From the NCBI RefSeq assembly GCF_002884445.1, contig NZ_KZ614144.1, forward strand, positions 2,775,551-2,839,550: a DNA stretch of 64,000 bases. Direction: 5' to 3'. Position numbers and translations under genes: made by a program. This DNA comes from Paenibacillus castaneae. Its GTDB lineage: Bacteria > Bacillota > Bacilli > Paenibacillales > Paenibacillaceae. The notes under the pieces are model-generated. The model saw nothing but the letters and a program-made list of their open reading frames with translations. It was not told where the DNA came from and did not search any database. Shown piece after piece: positions 25,014 to 34,615 of this stretch; position 1 is the stretch's first letter; each line of letters begins with the position of its first letter.

Positions 25014-25107
25014 TATTAACGGGGAACGATAGATAATATCACATATGGATAAGCAGGCGGTAGGATTACCTGCTTTTTTTGTTAAACTAAAGGGAAGTTT
25101 AGTAATA
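25014..25107 (+). repeat. CSE24, paired core element
   Basis: Left TTAACGGGGAACGATAG, stem AAGCAGGCGGTA/TTACCTGCTT, right core AAACTAAAGGGAAGTTTAGT. Confidence 0.85.
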
Positions 25108-25247
25108 ACCGAATATTCGAAACCGTCCCGTATGATTTTAAAGTATACGTGGCGTTTTTTATCTCAATGAGATCATTGAGCAGGGAGCGGTCGCATACGT
25201 TAACCTAGTAATTAGAATGTCTATTCATGTGAGAGAGGAGCTTGGCA

Positions 25248-25901
25248 ATGGTCAGCAATGCCACAATAGAAGTAACTGGCGAAGGAAAAGTAATGGTGTC
25301 GCCGGATCAAGCCGTCTCGACGGTAGGAGTCGAAACACAAGTATCTGAACTACGGCAGGCACAGAGCATGAATTCAGCGGTCATCAGCCGTATCGTTTCG
25401 GCTCTTCAGGCATTTGGCATTCCGTCGCAGAACATCTCAACGATCGATTTTCGGATAGAACCCGTCTACGATTATACGAACAACGTAGCTGAATTCCGCG
25501 GTTACAAGGTTACTCATCTCCTGCAGGTCACGAGCAGTGCCGATTCGGCTGGTTCGGTCGTGGATACAGCCGTATCGCAAGGAGCGAACGTAGTACAGGG
25601 TGTCCGCTTTCAATTGTCTCAGGAAGCCGCTTACGTGGATCAAGCACTGGCACTTGCGGTTGCAGATGCGAGACGCAAGGCGTCCGCAATTGCTGCTAAT
25701 TCGGGCGTTACCATCGGTGCCGTGCCTTTCACGGTTCGGGAACTACCGCTTCTGGCCGAGCCGATACCGTTTAGAGCCACGCTGACAACTATGAGCGATG
25801 GCATTCCTATTCAGACGGGACAACTGACCGTATCGGCGGCGGTTCGTGCGATCTTTGTTCCAGCCATGCGACACACTACCCCATCGTTTAGCAAAGGGTA
25901 A
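25248..25901 (+). CDS. SIMPL (DUF541) domain protein, 217 aa
   Basis: Starts at ATG 25248 after GAGAGGAGCTTGGCA. The domain begins ATIEVTGEGKVMVSPDQAVSTVGVETQ and continues NISTIDFRIEPVYDYTN..GYKVTHLLQVTSS, ALALAVADARRKASAIAANSGV, the standard SIMPL order. Many homologues are exported, but no signal peptide is visible here, as in Bacillus-type cytosolic members. Function unknown. The stop and final residues (SFSKG) are encoded within the left core of CSE25. Confidence 0.88.
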   Translation: MVSNATIEVTGEGKVMVSPDQAVSTVGVETQVSELRQAQSMNSAVISRIVSALQAFGIPSQNISTIDFRIEPVYDYTNNVAEFRGYKVTHLLQVTSSADSAGSVVDTAVSQGANVVQGVRFQLSQEAAYVDQALALAVADARRKASAIAANSGVTIGAVPFTVRELPLLAEPIPFRATLTTMSDGIPIQTGQLTVSAAVRAIFVPAMRHTTPSFSKG

Positions 25902-25975
25902 CGTTAGTGAAAAAACAATGAGTAGTCTGCCGCGGCAGCTGCTCATTGTTTTTTCTGTTACTCTACAGTAAGTTT
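25886..25975 (+). repeat. CSE25, paired core element, diverged
   Basis: Left core GTTTAGCAAAGGGTAACGTT overlaps the gene stop; stem CAATGAGTAG../..CTGCTCATTG with T run; right half CTGTTACTCTACAGTAAG. Confidence 0.75.
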
Positions 25976-26161
25976 TCCTTTTACCCAATCCTACGGATTT
26001 GCCAACCAACTTCAAAGAGACAACAAAGGAGCTCACGGCTTTCCTACCAGACTTGTCTTGTGTTCACTGAGCTGAGAAATACCCTACAGGATTGTGCACT
26101 AAATGTCGGGAAGGGAATTACCTTCTCTGCTATGCTTTGAGTAACGAGGGGAGGCGATATC

Positions 26162-27031
26162 ATGGATACGCTGGCGCAACTGAACAAAGCACTAAGCTAT
26201 ATTGAGGAGAATCTTACTGATCGTGTGGACTATCGGGAGGCAGCGAAAATTGCCTGCTGTTCAGAATATCATTTTACACGGATGTTCTCATTCCTTGCAG
26301 GCATTACTCTGTCGGAATACATCCGTCGAAGACGCTTAACTTTGGCAGCACTCGAGCTAAGCCACAGTGACATCAAGATCATCGATGCTGCGATGAAATA
26401 TGGATATACATCACCGGATTCCTTTACTAGGGCTTTCCAAGGCATGCATGGGATTACTCCCTCGGAAGCCCGGATCCATGGACAGTCTCTCAAAGCCTTC
26501 CCGCGGATGACGTTTCAACTGACGATCAAAGGAGGAAGTGAAATGAACTACCGAATTGAAGAAAAAGAGGCTTTTCGCATCGTGGGGATCAAAAAAAGAG
26601 TGCCAATAGTATTTCAAGGGGTAAATCCGGAGATTGCGTCGATGTTTGAAGGACTCACCCCAGAAATGATTGATAAGATTAAGGGATTTTCGAATGTTCA
26701 ACCTTCAGGGCTAATCAGTGCTTCCACGAATTTCAGTGAAGGGCGGATTGAGGAGAAAGGAGAACTCGATCATTACATCGGGGCGGCCACAACGAAAGAT
26801 GGAGATGGCTTCGCCCAGCTGGAGGTGAAAGCCTCTACATGGGCTGTATTCACAGCCGTCGGCTCTTTCCCTAGTGCGCTTCAAGAGATCTGGGGACGCA
26901 TTTATTCCGAATGGTTTCCGTCCGCGGAATATGAACTAAGTGAAGGGCCGGAAATGCTCTGGAATGAGCACAAAGATGTAGCATCGCCGCAATATAAAAG
27001 CGAAATATGGATACCCATTATTAAGAAATAA
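26162..27031 (+). CDS. AraC-family regulator with GyrI-like domain, 289 aa
   Basis: Two N-terminal helix-turn-helix motifs (residues about 8-105): [42 protein letters not shown] and [30 protein letters not shown]. The C-terminal 155 residues form a GyrI-like effector-binding domain ([26 protein letters not shown]), as in SoxS/Rob-like activators of multidrug resistance. ATG after GGGGAGGCGATATC. Cassette between CSE25 and CSE26; targets unknown. Confidence 0.92.
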   Translation: MDTLAQLNKALSYIEENLTDRVDYREAAKIACCSEYHFTRMFSFLAGITLSEYIRRRRLTLAALELSHSDIKIIDAAMKYGYTSPDSFTRAFQGMHGITPSEARIHGQSLKAFPRMTFQLTIKGGSEMNYRIEEKEAFRIVGIKKRVPIVFQGVNPEIASMFEGLTPEMIDKIKGFSNVQPSGLISASTNFSEGRIEEKGELDHYIGAATTKDGDGFAQLEVKASTWAVFTAVGSFPSALQEIWGRIYSEWFPSAEYELSEGPEMLWNEHKDVASPQYKSEIWIPIIKK

Positions 27032-27040
27032 GCAGCGTTT

Positions 27041-27138
27041 GTTGAATTAACGGGGAACGATAGCACAGCGGTGGAACCGATCCATCGCTTGTTTTGCATT
27101 GCTGGAAATCCGATCAGCTAACGGGCAGAATAACGTAA
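27041..27138 (+). repeat. CSE26, paired core element
   Basis: Left GAATTAACGGGGAACGATAG, the same middle as CSE2 (GGTGGAACCGATCCATCGC), right core CAGCTAACGGGCAGAATAAC. Confidence 0.9.
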
Positions 27139-27292
27139 ATCTATTAGTACTTGGTGTAGACGTTAATTCAAATTATTCAGAGAAAAGAATGTTGTTTGGT
27201 AAAGAATTTATTATATAAAAAGTTTCCCTAGAATTTTGATGCCATTTTTTGGTAAAGTATAAGGTAGAAAAAGCTGAAGGAGTGATGTATCA

Positions 27293-27319
27293 ATGTCAAA
27301 CAAGGTGGTTATCATTTAA
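27293..27319 (+). CDS. Possible leader peptide, 8 aa
   Basis: AAGGAG at 27277, ATG at 27293, reading MSNKVVII then TAA, immediately before a 9-bp hairpin and 88 bp before the likely kinase start. Layout recalls translational attenuators of resistance genes. Could be chance. Confidence 0.3.
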   Translation: MSNKVVII

Positions 27320-27321
27320 GT

Positions 27322-27360
27322 CCACAGAAGGATTCTTTCATTTTTGGGTTTCTTCTGTGG
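27322..27360 (+). promoter_or_regulatory. Hairpin between leader ORF and kinase gene
   Basis: CCACAGAAG and CTTCTGTGG pair around a T-rich loop; no T run after it, so it is more likely an RNA structure than a terminator. Confidence 0.4.
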
Positions 27361-27407
27361 TAATTTCAGTGTGGGAAGTCGTTGCAAGAATTTTGACTGG
27401 AGGAGAT

Positions 27408-28484
27408 ATTATAAATTATAACGAGGTTGTTAAAATCAGTGATGCATATTTACTTCCATTAGTATCAGAGTTATACGGATTAGAAGGCTATGAAATCAAG
27501 TTGGTTAAGGCACATGACGGAGGGCGTAATGTCGTTTATACCTGTGTGAAGGAGGGCATCGATGCAAAAATACTCAGAATTGCCTTCATAAATGACAGAA
27601 GCCGAGAAGATTTTCTAGGTGAACTTGAGTATGTCAGGTATTTATTCGAGCATGGCGGAAGTGTTTCAGATGTAGTCAACTCTCTGAAGGGGAATCTGCT
27701 GGAAGAGAGAACTTATGATAATCATACCTTTTTTATCTGTCTGTTTAAAAAGGCCATGGGAAAAATGCTTGTGGAAAATAATTATCGGTACCGGGAAGGA
27801 GTTCCGATTACCGAATATTATTATAATTGCGGTAAAGTCCTGGGGAATCTTCACCAAATATCGAAAGGATATACTCCTGTCCATCGCCGGTATAGTTTTT
27901 TTGATAAATACAATGCCGAATATATCAATGAACTGATACCAGACTCGTTATGTCTACTTAAGGAGAAGCTGGTACAGCTTTTTAAAACCTTAGAAGAATT
28001 GGACAGGAACCGTGAGTCTTTCGGTATGATCCATTATGATTACAATGATGGGAATTATTCGATAGATTTTGATAACGGGCAAATAACCATTTATGATTTC
28101 GATAATTCTTGTTACTGTTGGTATATGTTTGACTTGGCCAGTCTCTGGACAAACGGAGTGGGCTGGATACAATTTGAACCAGATGCCGGAAAACGCAAAA
28201 AGTTTATGGATGATTATTTTATAACAGCCCTCGCGGGGTACAGATCCGAGACCGAGATCGCAAATTCGATGTTGGATAAATTGCCCTTATTTATCCAAGT
28301 AAACCTCATGGAAAGTGTTGTAGATGCATTCGAGGTAATGCGGAACAACGACGAAGAGCCGGAGTGCGGCGAGGAGCTGTCGTTTCTCATAAAATGCCTG
28401 GAAGACGATATCCCGTATATGGGATTTTTTCATGAAATGTACTCGTGTGAAGAACCCTTTGAGTATGAGAAACGAAATATTTAG
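27408..28484 (+). CDS. Aminoglycoside-phosphotransferase-like kinase, about 358 aa
   Basis: APH/choline-kinase fold: GYEIKLVKAHDGGRNVVYTC is the nucleotide-binding strand region, GMIHYDYNDGNYSID the catalytic H-x-D-x-N-x-x-N loop, and TIYDFDNSCYCWYMFDLASL the metal-binding Asp. The frame is open from 27249, but GGAGGAGATATT at 27399 places the natural start near the ATT/ATA at 27408-27411 (INYNEVVKISD). No ATG is there, so the start codon may be mutated or unusual; ATG 27291 upstream is the alternative. Substrate unknown. Confidence 0.8.
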   Translation: MINYNEVVKISDAYLLPLVSELYGLEGYEIKLVKAHDGGRNVVYTCVKEGIDAKILRIAFINDRSREDFLGELEYVRYLFEHGGSVSDVVNSLKGNLLEERTYDNHTFFICLFKKAMGKMLVENNYRYREGVPITEYYYNCGKVLGNLHQISKGYTPVHRRYSFFDKYNAEYINELIPDSLCLLKEKLVQLFKTLEELDRNRESFGMIHYDYNDGNYSIDFDNGQITIYDFDNSCYCWYMFDLASLWTNGVGWIQFEPDAGKRKKFMDDYFITALAGYRSETEIANSMLDKLPLFIQVNLMESVVDAFEVMRNNDEEPECGEELSFLIKCLEDDIPYMGFFHEMYSCEEPFEYEKRNI

Positions 28485-28525
28485 TCTTTTTGTACTGCCG
28501 CGGGAACTCCCTTCAACTGCTTCGT

Positions 28526-28552
28526 TGCGCTAACGGAGAACGATAGTGGAAC
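28526..28552 (+). repeat. CSE27, single left core
   Basis: TGCGCTAACGGAGAACGATA then GTGGAAC. A weak GCTGGGCAGCC-type sequence follows near 28600; no right core before the minus-strand DUF3888 gene. Confidence 0.85.
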
Positions 28553-28630
28553 AAATAGATATTACTGTAAACCTCGATTCATTAAAAGAAAAAGTGCAAG
28601 CTGGGCAGCCTTAATCAGCACGCCGAGCTT

Positions 28631-29068
28631 TTATTTACGGATAATATCTTGCCAATGTGGCGGTAACTCAAAGTCTTGGATATGACGAAATTCTTTTAGA
28701 TTCACCGTGGGTCCCGCAGATATTTGAAAGGTTATACGGTCCTTTCCAACAGCAATATGTGGTCCTACAACAGGCATAACCTCCACCGTTATCAAGAAAA
28801 TGAATCCACGGAATCCGTTCGATCTCTCTATTTGTACTATGTTGCTTTGATACGGATAAACAAGTGGAGATTCCTTAAGTAATTTTCGGTAGTAATTGTT
28901 TACTGAATCGTCGACTGCTGGACTTAATAGGAGCATAAGCATATCCTGAAGTTGAAGTTCTGTGGAGTCCTGACGAGGTTTTAACGTCATTGAGTCAGCT
29001 GATATTCCCAATGGATTTATGGCAATTAGGAATAATGACAAAAAAAAGACGGAAATTTGTTTTCTCAC
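28631..29068 (-). CDS. DUF3888-family secreted protein, 145 aa
   Basis: Minus strand, GTG start after GGGAGGGCCACTAATCC. A signal peptide (KQISVFFLSLFLIAINPLGISA) is followed by the DUF3888 pattern: LQDMLMLLLSPAVDDSVNNYYRKLL, PLVYPYQSNIVQIERSNGFRGFIFLITVEVMPVVGPHIAVGKDRITFQIS. DUF3888 proteins are common in Bacillus and Paenibacillus and have no known role. Faces away from CSE27 and toward CSE28's upstream side. Confidence 0.88.
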   Translation of the reverse strand: MRKQISVFFLSLFLIAINPLGISADSMTLKPRQDSTELQLQDMLMLLLSPAVDDSVNNYYRKLLKESPLVYPYQSNIVQIERSNGFRGFIFLITVEVMPVVGPHIAVGKDRITFQISAGPTVNLKEFRHIQDFELPPHWQDIIRK

Positions 29069-29137
29069 GGATTAGTGGCCCTCCCAGTTTTTAATTATCT
29101 TCCCCTTCGAAATGGATTCCATTCAGAAGTTGGAGGA

Positions 29138-29233
29138 TTAAACTATCGGGACACTATAGTGGAATAACACACATGATGAGCAGGCGCTAGATAGCCTGCT
29201 TTTTTTAATGAACTAACGGGCAGGATTTCTTAA
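29138..29233 (+). repeat. CSE28, paired core element
   Basis: Left core AACTATCGGGACACTATAG, stem GAGCAGGCG../..AGCCTGCT with T run, right core GAACTAACGGGCAGGATTTC. Nearly identical to CSE32 (34.6 kb). Confidence 0.9.
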
Positions 29234-29415
29234 TCACTATACGAATACCTTAGGTATGACGGATTTCTCAAACGATGGCCAATTCTACCGTTAATTGAAT
29301 CTCCCAGAGCTTGCAATTTCAACTAATGCTTGATAGGTTGTCATTCGCGGGTGTGCTATGCTGATTCCGACATTGAACTTCACGATGTTGCACTATACTA
29401 TAAGGGGGATTTAGA

Positions 29416-31263
29416 GTGTCAATTGAGAAAGGAGCGGCGTACTCCGCTTGGTCAAACATCAATTATGCCTTGCGGTTGCACTGGCGGGCAAGACCACTTA
29501 CGCTGATTTGTTGTGTCATCTCGGTGCTAGTTGGTGTCGGTCTGCCATTTGTAAGTATCCTTATGCCCAAAATTGTCATCGACAATATTACAGCAGGTGT
29601 CACGCCAGGCAGGTTTATATTGTCAGTTGGCGCTATGGCGCTTCTTCTGGCCTTGCTGAGCAGTGCGAAGAGCTATGCCGACCTCATCACCAATGAATCT
29701 GTCGGTACAATCAGCATATTGAAACACCTTCAAACTACGATGCATAAGCATCTTAATATGGACTTCGAGGTGCTAGAGAGTCCCGGATACGCCAAGCTGG
29801 GGGAAAAGGCATCGCGCGCCATGCAAAGCAACCACTCTCCCGCTTCCAACATACCGCGCAACATTTCACAGCTTTTAATGAATGTATTAGGTTTTCTTAC
29901 ATATGGGATGGTTATTGTAACGGTACATCCTCTCATTATTCTCTTTCTGGCTGTCTCAGCCGGGATCAATTGGCTTGCGCTCTCGCGAGCCCGCAAGATT
30001 GAGATGGACACGCGCGAGGAGCGGTCAAAGCTTCATGGCAAGCTGTGGTATATCCAGAAAGTATCGAAAGAGCCGTCAGGCGGCAAGGATATACGCTTAT
30101 ATGGCCTAGGCAGCTTAATCAACGGCATTTTTCAAAACGTACTCGCTGCTAGCACCAAGAAAGAACGAGAGGTAGCGACAGGCGATATGAAGGCTCATCT
30201 GTCGGATGCAGCGCTCAGCCTCCTCCGTGACGGTGCAGCATACGCGTTTCTCATTTATTTGCTGATGAACGACAAGATGACCTTGGGCAATTTTGTGCTC
30301 GTGTTTGCTGCCACTGGTGCGGTTGCTGGTTGGTTATCGGGCATATTGAGAAGCTCAAGCGAGCTTATGCGTGCTTTAAGCGAGATGTCCGATATTCGCG
30401 TTTATCATGACGTCCCTGATATTTCTAACACCGGCGCCGGCCATGAGCTGCAATCCGGAGACATGCTGCCTCCCGCGATTACGCTTAGAAACGTTGGATA
30501 TACATATCCGGAGGCAAACGAACCGACCCTTACCGGCATAGATCTTGATATTAAGCCGGGGGAGCGTATTGCCATTGTCGGGGGGAACGGGGCAGGCAAG
30601 ACGACCTTTATCAAGCTCTTATGCGGGCTCTATAAGCCGACAATCGGCGAGATTACGCTCGGAGGCGTCGACATAACGCGTTATAACAGAGATGAATTCT
30701 TTTCGCTCTTTTCGACGGTGTTTCAAGATATCCATCAGTTCTGCTGCGATATTGCCGGAAATATATCTCAACAATCGCCTGAAAAGACAGATTACGAGAA
30801 GGTAAAGAAATGCCTGGAAATGTCCGGTCTTATGGATAAAGTAAGTGGGCTTGAGAAAGGGGAGTCGACGCTTCTTGTGCGTCGCGTACACAACGATGCA
30901 ATTGAGCTCTCAGGCGGTGAGCAGCAGAAGCTGGCGCTGGCGCGCGCACTGTATAAAGACGCGCCTGTTATTATCCTGGATGAGCCGACTGCTGCGCTTG
31001 ATCCTATCGCGGAGAGCGAAATCTATCAGCGTTACGCCGAGCTGACTGCGGGTAAAACCTCCATTTACATCTCTCACAGGCTGGCAAGCACGCGTTTTTG
31101 CGACAGAATTCTGTTCATTGACGGCGGAGGGATCGCCGAGTGCGGCACGCACGACGAGCTTATGAGACATGGCGGGAAATATGCGGAGATGTTTAACGTC
31201 CAGTCACACTACTACAAGGACGGGGAGGTTTCCGAGAATGAAGACGCGCTCCATCTGGCATAA
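29416..31263 (+). CDS. ABC exporter half-transporter, 615 aa
   Basis: GTG start after AAGGGGGATTTAGA. N-terminal six-helix domain (LTLICCVISVLVGVGLPFVSIL and others), then an ATPase domain: Walker A GGNGAGKTTFIKLLCG (about 396-411), signature ELSGGEQQKLALARAL, Walker B PVIILDEPTAALD and H-loop SHRLAS. BmrC/LmrA-type. The next gene, which starts 26 bp before this stop, is a paralogue, so they probably form a heterodimer exporting drugs or a peptide. GC-rich compared with the small cassettes. Confidence 0.92.
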   Translation: MSIEKGAAYSAWSNINYALRLHWRARPLTLICCVISVLVGVGLPFVSILMPKIVIDNITAGVTPGRFILSVGAMALLLALLSSAKSYADLITNESVGTISILKHLQTTMHKHLNMDFEVLESPGYAKLGEKASRAMQSNHSPASNIPRNISQLLMNVLGFLTYGMVIVTVHPLIILFLAVSAGINWLALSRARKIEMDTREERSKLHGKLWYIQKVSKEPSGGKDIRLYGLGSLINGIFQNVLAASTKKEREVATGDMKAHLSDAALSLLRDGAAYAFLIYLLMNDKMTLGNFVLVFAATGAVAGWLSGILRSSSELMRALSEMSDIRVYHDVPDISNTGAGHELQSGDMLPPAITLRNVGYTYPEANEPTLTGIDLDIKPGERIAIVGGNGAGKTTFIKLLCGLYKPTIGEITLGGVDITRYNRDEFFSLFSTVFQDIHQFCCDIAGNISQQSPEKTDYEKVKKCLEMSGLMDKVSGLEKGESTLLVRRVHNDAIELSGGEQQKLALARALYKDAPVIILDEPTAALDPIAESEIYQRYAELTAGKTSIYISHRLASTRFCDRILFIDGGGIAECGTHDELMRHGGKYAEMFNVQSHYYKDGEVSENEDALHLA

Positions 31264-33067
31264 CCTGCGTCGCGGATACGGGATTGTAAATCGCCTGACG
31301 CCGACCTATATTCCACTAACTTTCGTCTCCTCTTTTATTAACGCTGTACAGCCGTTAATGATACTTTTCCTGTCTGCACAGATCATTAACGAGTTGGCCG
31401 GCGCGCGCGACACAAGTCGCATTATCCTGTACGCCGCGCTTGCAGTAGGGCTTGCATTTGTTTTGTCAGCTGCAAATGCCGTGGTCTCTCGCCGGATTAC
31501 GACTTTAAACAGTACCTTGTGGGCGCGTTTCTACTTCTTCCTGGGCAATCGGTACATGCAGCTTAATTACGATCAAGTGGAAGATACGATGAATAATGAA
31601 AAGTTAGCGGATATTGAAGCGAAGACAAACGGCAACGGACTTGGCATTCTTCGCCTGCACTACAGTTTGCCGGAACTGTTGCAGCCGCTTTTTGAACTAA
31701 TTGCGTCTATCGTACTGTTCTTCGGCATGTTTACGGCTGTATCTTCTTACGAGAAGATGTTTATAACCTCTCCGTTTGCTACCGTTTTGCTGATCATTCT
31801 CATCCTGCTTATCCTTCCCTTTACGTACATGCTCAAGAAGAGGGAGGAGAGGATCCAGCAAACGGTGTTTGAGGAAAACCCGAAGTCAAACACCTATGTA
31901 CATTTTTTTAACGAGTATATGCAGGCAAAGAATGCCGCCAAGGATATTCGCCTTTATAAACAGGCGTCAGCGATCGAGGAACACTATAATAAATCAGTTG
32001 GAGCGGAGTTCTGGTACAGAATTTTCGACTTATTCGGTAGAAACAACGCATTGGCAGCGGCTGTAAACGCCGTGCTAGGCGGCTGCGTCTATCTCTTTAT
32101 CGGTCTGCGCGCCTTATATGGCATGTATCCTTTAGGCAGCGTGGTTCAATATATCGGCGCGGTTTCCGGCGCTGTCGGCGCGTTGGCCAAGCTAGTCTCG
32201 GTTCTGGGCAACTTTATTACGAACAACCAGTATCTCGGCCAAATTTTCGATTACCTTGACCTGCCTGACAACATGCGAGAGAACAAGGGAAACAGACCAA
32301 TCCCGCAAGGGGATCTGGAGTTTGAGTTCCGTGACGTGTCGTTTATGTATCCCGGCGCCGACAATTATGCCATTAAACACCTTAGCATGAAGTTCAATAT
32401 CGGCCAGCGGCTTGCTGTTGTAGGGCTGAATGGCAGCGGCAAGACGACTATGATTAAGCTCCTTTGCCGGCTTTATGAACCTACAGAGGGTGTAATCACA
32501 TTAAACAACATCGATATTAGGGAATACGACTATTCGGCCTATATGGGCGTTTTCAGCGTCGTATTTCAAGATTTTAAGCTCTACTCATTCTCACTCGGCC
32601 ATAACGTTGCCGCCTCCGAGAGCTATGACGCAGAATTGGCGGAAGAATCACTCATTCTGGCTGGGATTGGATCGAAGTTAAACAACATGACGGGTGGGCT
32701 TCATACCTTTTTGCATAAGGATTTTTCCGACGACGGCATTGAGATTTCAGGAGGCGAAGCGCAGAAGGTTGCGCTGGCACGGGCGCTGTATAAAAACGCG
32801 CCTTTTGTGGTACTTGACGAGCCAACGGCGGCACTGGACCCCATCGCGGAGTTCGAGATCTATTCCCGATTTAATGAGTTAATAAGCAACAAGACAGCAA
32901 TCTTCGTCTCTCACCGGCTCTCCTCCTGTAAGTTCTGTCACGACATCGCCGTGTTTCACGAAGGCTGTCTCATTCAACGCGGCTCCCATGACGAGCTTAT
33001 AACCGAGCGGGACGGGAAGTACGCTGAACTGTGGCATGCACAGGCGCAGTATTATGTCGGAGCGTGA
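31238..33067 (+). CDS. ABC exporter half-transporter, 609 aa
   Basis: ATG 31238 after CGGGGAGGTTTCCGAG, inside the end of the first half-transporter. Six-helix domain (YTYIPLTF-like start, then ILFLSAQIINEL, ILYAALAVGLAFVLSAANAVV), Walker A GLNGSGKTTMIKLLCR, signature EISGGEAQKVALARAL, Walker B FVVLDEPTAALD. Both ATPase sites of the pair keep the canonical residues, unlike exporters with one degenerate site. Partner of the gene at 29416; cargo unknown. Confidence 0.92.
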   Translation: MKTRSIWHNLRRGYGIVNRLTPTYIPLTFVSSFINAVQPLMILFLSAQIINELAGARDTSRIILYAALAVGLAFVLSAANAVVSRRITTLNSTLWARFYFFLGNRYMQLNYDQVEDTMNNEKLADIEAKTNGNGLGILRLHYSLPELLQPLFELIASIVLFFGMFTAVSSYEKMFITSPFATVLLIILILLILPFTYMLKKREERIQQTVFEENPKSNTYVHFFNEYMQAKNAAKDIRLYKQASAIEEHYNKSVGAEFWYRIFDLFGRNNALAAAVNAVLGGCVYLFIGLRALYGMYPLGSVVQYIGAVSGAVGALAKLVSVLGNFITNNQYLGQIFDYLDLPDNMRENKGNRPIPQGDLEFEFRDVSFMYPGADNYAIKHLSMKFNIGQRLAVVGLNGSGKTTMIKLLCRLYEPTEGVITLNNIDIREYDYSAYMGVFSVVFQDFKLYSFSLGHNVAASESYDAELAEESLILAGIGSKLNNMTGGLHTFLHKDFSDDGIEISGGEAQKVALARALYKNAPFVVLDEPTAALDPIAEFEIYSRFNELISNKTAIFVSHRLSSCKFCHDIAVFHEGCLIQRGSHDELITERDGKYAELWHAQAQYYVGA

Positions 33068-33236
33068 TAACTTCATTGTGTAGGATACTGAGTGAGGTTA
33101 ATAAACCAATGTACATAGAATTCTATACGTTACCGCGGGCAGGATTCCTATATTCTTTTAGAAGGAACTTGATAGAACCGTTATGTGTGGGAAATCTCTG
33201 TTGGGTTAAAATTTAGAATTCAACTCAAATAGGTGA

Positions 33237-33264
33237 TTAAACTAACGGGACACGATAGTTCAAC
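33237..33264 (+). repeat. CSE29, left core
   Basis: TTAAACTAACGGGACACGAT then AGTTCAAC. No stem; the next gene follows directly. Confidence 0.9.
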
Positions 33265-33323
33265 AAAACAGCTCCTCGTTTCCTTCCCGAACTATGCACG
33301 ATGATGAAAAGGAGGATTTTTGC

Positions 33324-33494
33324 ATGACCCATGATAATGTGATTAAATTTCCGATTCAAAAAACGGCGGGACAGATCGTTGAGGAAAACCGCCTCAAGCG
33401 CTTGGCAGAAGAAGAGCCCCTGAAAGGTGAAATCGAGGAATTGAAACGCAAACTTGGCGAATTAGAAATAGAGACGTTCGATTTTAAGGAGTGA
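33324..33494 (+). CDS. Small coiled-coil protein, 56 aa
   Basis: ATG after AAAGGAGGATTTTTGC, a strong ribosome site; the frame is open further upstream to 33294. The sequence THDNVIKFPIQKTAGQIVEEN then a charged helix EIEELKRKLGELEIE suggests a short coiled coil. Small soluble proteins with a VIKFP start occur in Bacillota phages and plasmids. Function unknown. Confidence 0.65.
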   Translation: MTHDNVIKFPIQKTAGQIVEENRLKRLAEEEPLKGEIEELKRKLGELEIETFDFKE

Positions 33495-33546
33495 TTGAAT
33501 TTATCGTTTTTGAAATCAAATGAAAAGCGCGATGGAGCTCGCGGCA

Positions 33547-33645
33547 TTAAACTAGCGGGAAACGTTAGTTCATAAAGGAACAGCAAAGGCAGCCGACAAA
33601 AGTGATTGGCTGCCTTTGCTCAACTAACGGGCAGATTTGCTCAAC
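33547..33645 (+). repeat. CSE30, paired core element
   Basis: Left core AAACTAGCGGGAAACGTTAG, stem GGCAGCCGACAA/TTGGCTGCC, right core CAACTAACGGGCAGATTTGC. Matches CSE1 almost throughout. Confidence 0.92.
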
Positions 33646-33740
33646 AAAGAGGGTAGGATAGCACGAAAAAGTATATGGTAGAGAGCGAAGAATATGTTCA
33701 AATTAAGATCGGCGTCTGCAAGAAAGTAGGTGGGGTAAAT

Positions 33741-34136
33741 ATGAAACCCAATTTTCATGAATTAGGTCTTTCTATTAGTATGGGTCCAAAACTAAGAAAT
33801 GAAGTTGAGAGGCAATTAGTGAGAGACTTGAATCATTATCATATATTTAGCGGTGAGCTTCGGTTTGATTGGTCAGAAAGTTGCATTGAAGGAAAGTGCT
33901 TAAATTATTTAGATGGTTCGTTGGATAGGTATTCAGGGATTATGCTTTATAATGCTGAAGATGTGTTAGTAGCCGATGGCTGGATGGATTTTTTATATGA
34001 GGAGGATACTGATCTCCTATTCGTGTATTGGCATTACCTTGATATTGTTATTGATGGAGTCGGAGTAAGAGCTAGATTTGGGGGCAGAGTTCCGCAACAT
34101 ATTAATAAATTATTGGCAAAGAAGACAGACATGTAA
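33741..34136 (+). CDS. Uncharacterised cassette protein, 131 aa
   Basis: ATG 33741 after GTAGGTGGGGTAAAT; the open frame reaches back to 33675 but that stretch looks non-coding. Soluble acidic protein with FHELGLSISMGPKLRNEVERQLV and GVRARFGGRVPQHINKLL. Several WSES/YWHYLD aromatic strands. No family recognised; the size and setting fit immunity-like or effector-like proteins. Confidence 0.65.
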   Translation: MKPNFHELGLSISMGPKLRNEVERQLVRDLNHYHIFSGELRFDWSESCIEGKCLNYLDGSLDRYSGIMLYNAEDVLVADGWMDFLYEEDTDLLFVYWHYLDIVIDGVGVRARFGGRVPQHINKLLAKKTDM

Positions 34137-34196
34137 CGATGTGTGCAGCGTTCAGTCAACTGGATATAATCCTGGGGAGTGGATACGGACATTCGT

Positions 34197-34290
34197 TAAG
34201 CTAACTGGGAACGATAGCTTAATAAATACGATGAAACGGCTGCCATGAATCTGGTTACCGTTTTCTCAACTAACGGGCAGTATAGCGCAA
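34197..34290 (+). repeat. CSE31, paired core element
   Basis: Left core CTAACTGGGAACGATAGCTT, stem ACGGCTGCC/GGTTACCGTTTT, right core CAACTAACGGGCAGTATAGC. Confidence 0.92.
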
Positions 34291-34327
34291 CCATTACATG
34301 AATATATTCTAAAGATGGGAGGAAGAG

Positions 34328-34570
34328 ATGATGGACAAATTTGTTTCAAGCAAAAAAGATATCATTTCATTATTTTTAGGAATTATTGCAATACACATGT
34401 ACGTAATTAGTTTAACAACAGAATCACTTGTTCTTATTTTTGTATCCATAATTGATTCATCGATAGCCTTTTTTCTCGGAATAGGTACCGATAGTGATTA
34501 TGGACACGGAGGACTAATTATAGGATTATTAATTATTATTGTTTCGTTGATAACACTATTCGTAAGTTAA
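34328..34570 (+). CDS. Small membrane protein, 80 aa
   Basis: ATG after GGGAGGAAGAG. Three hydrophobic segments (IISLFLGIIAIHMYVISL, LVLIFVSIIDSSIAFFLGI, LIIGLLIIIVSLITLFVS) separated by a short GTDSDYGHGG loop. The stop lies in CGTAAGTTAACTGGC, a possible decayed core. No family recognised. Confidence 0.7.
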   Translation: MMDKFVSSKKDIISLFLGIIAIHMYVISLTTESLVLIFVSIIDSSIAFFLGIGTDSDYGHGGLIIGLLIIIVSLITLFVS

Positions 34571-34615
34571 CTGGCTTAGCAATGATGAACATCAGTAAAG
34601 AACGAACTACTTTGT

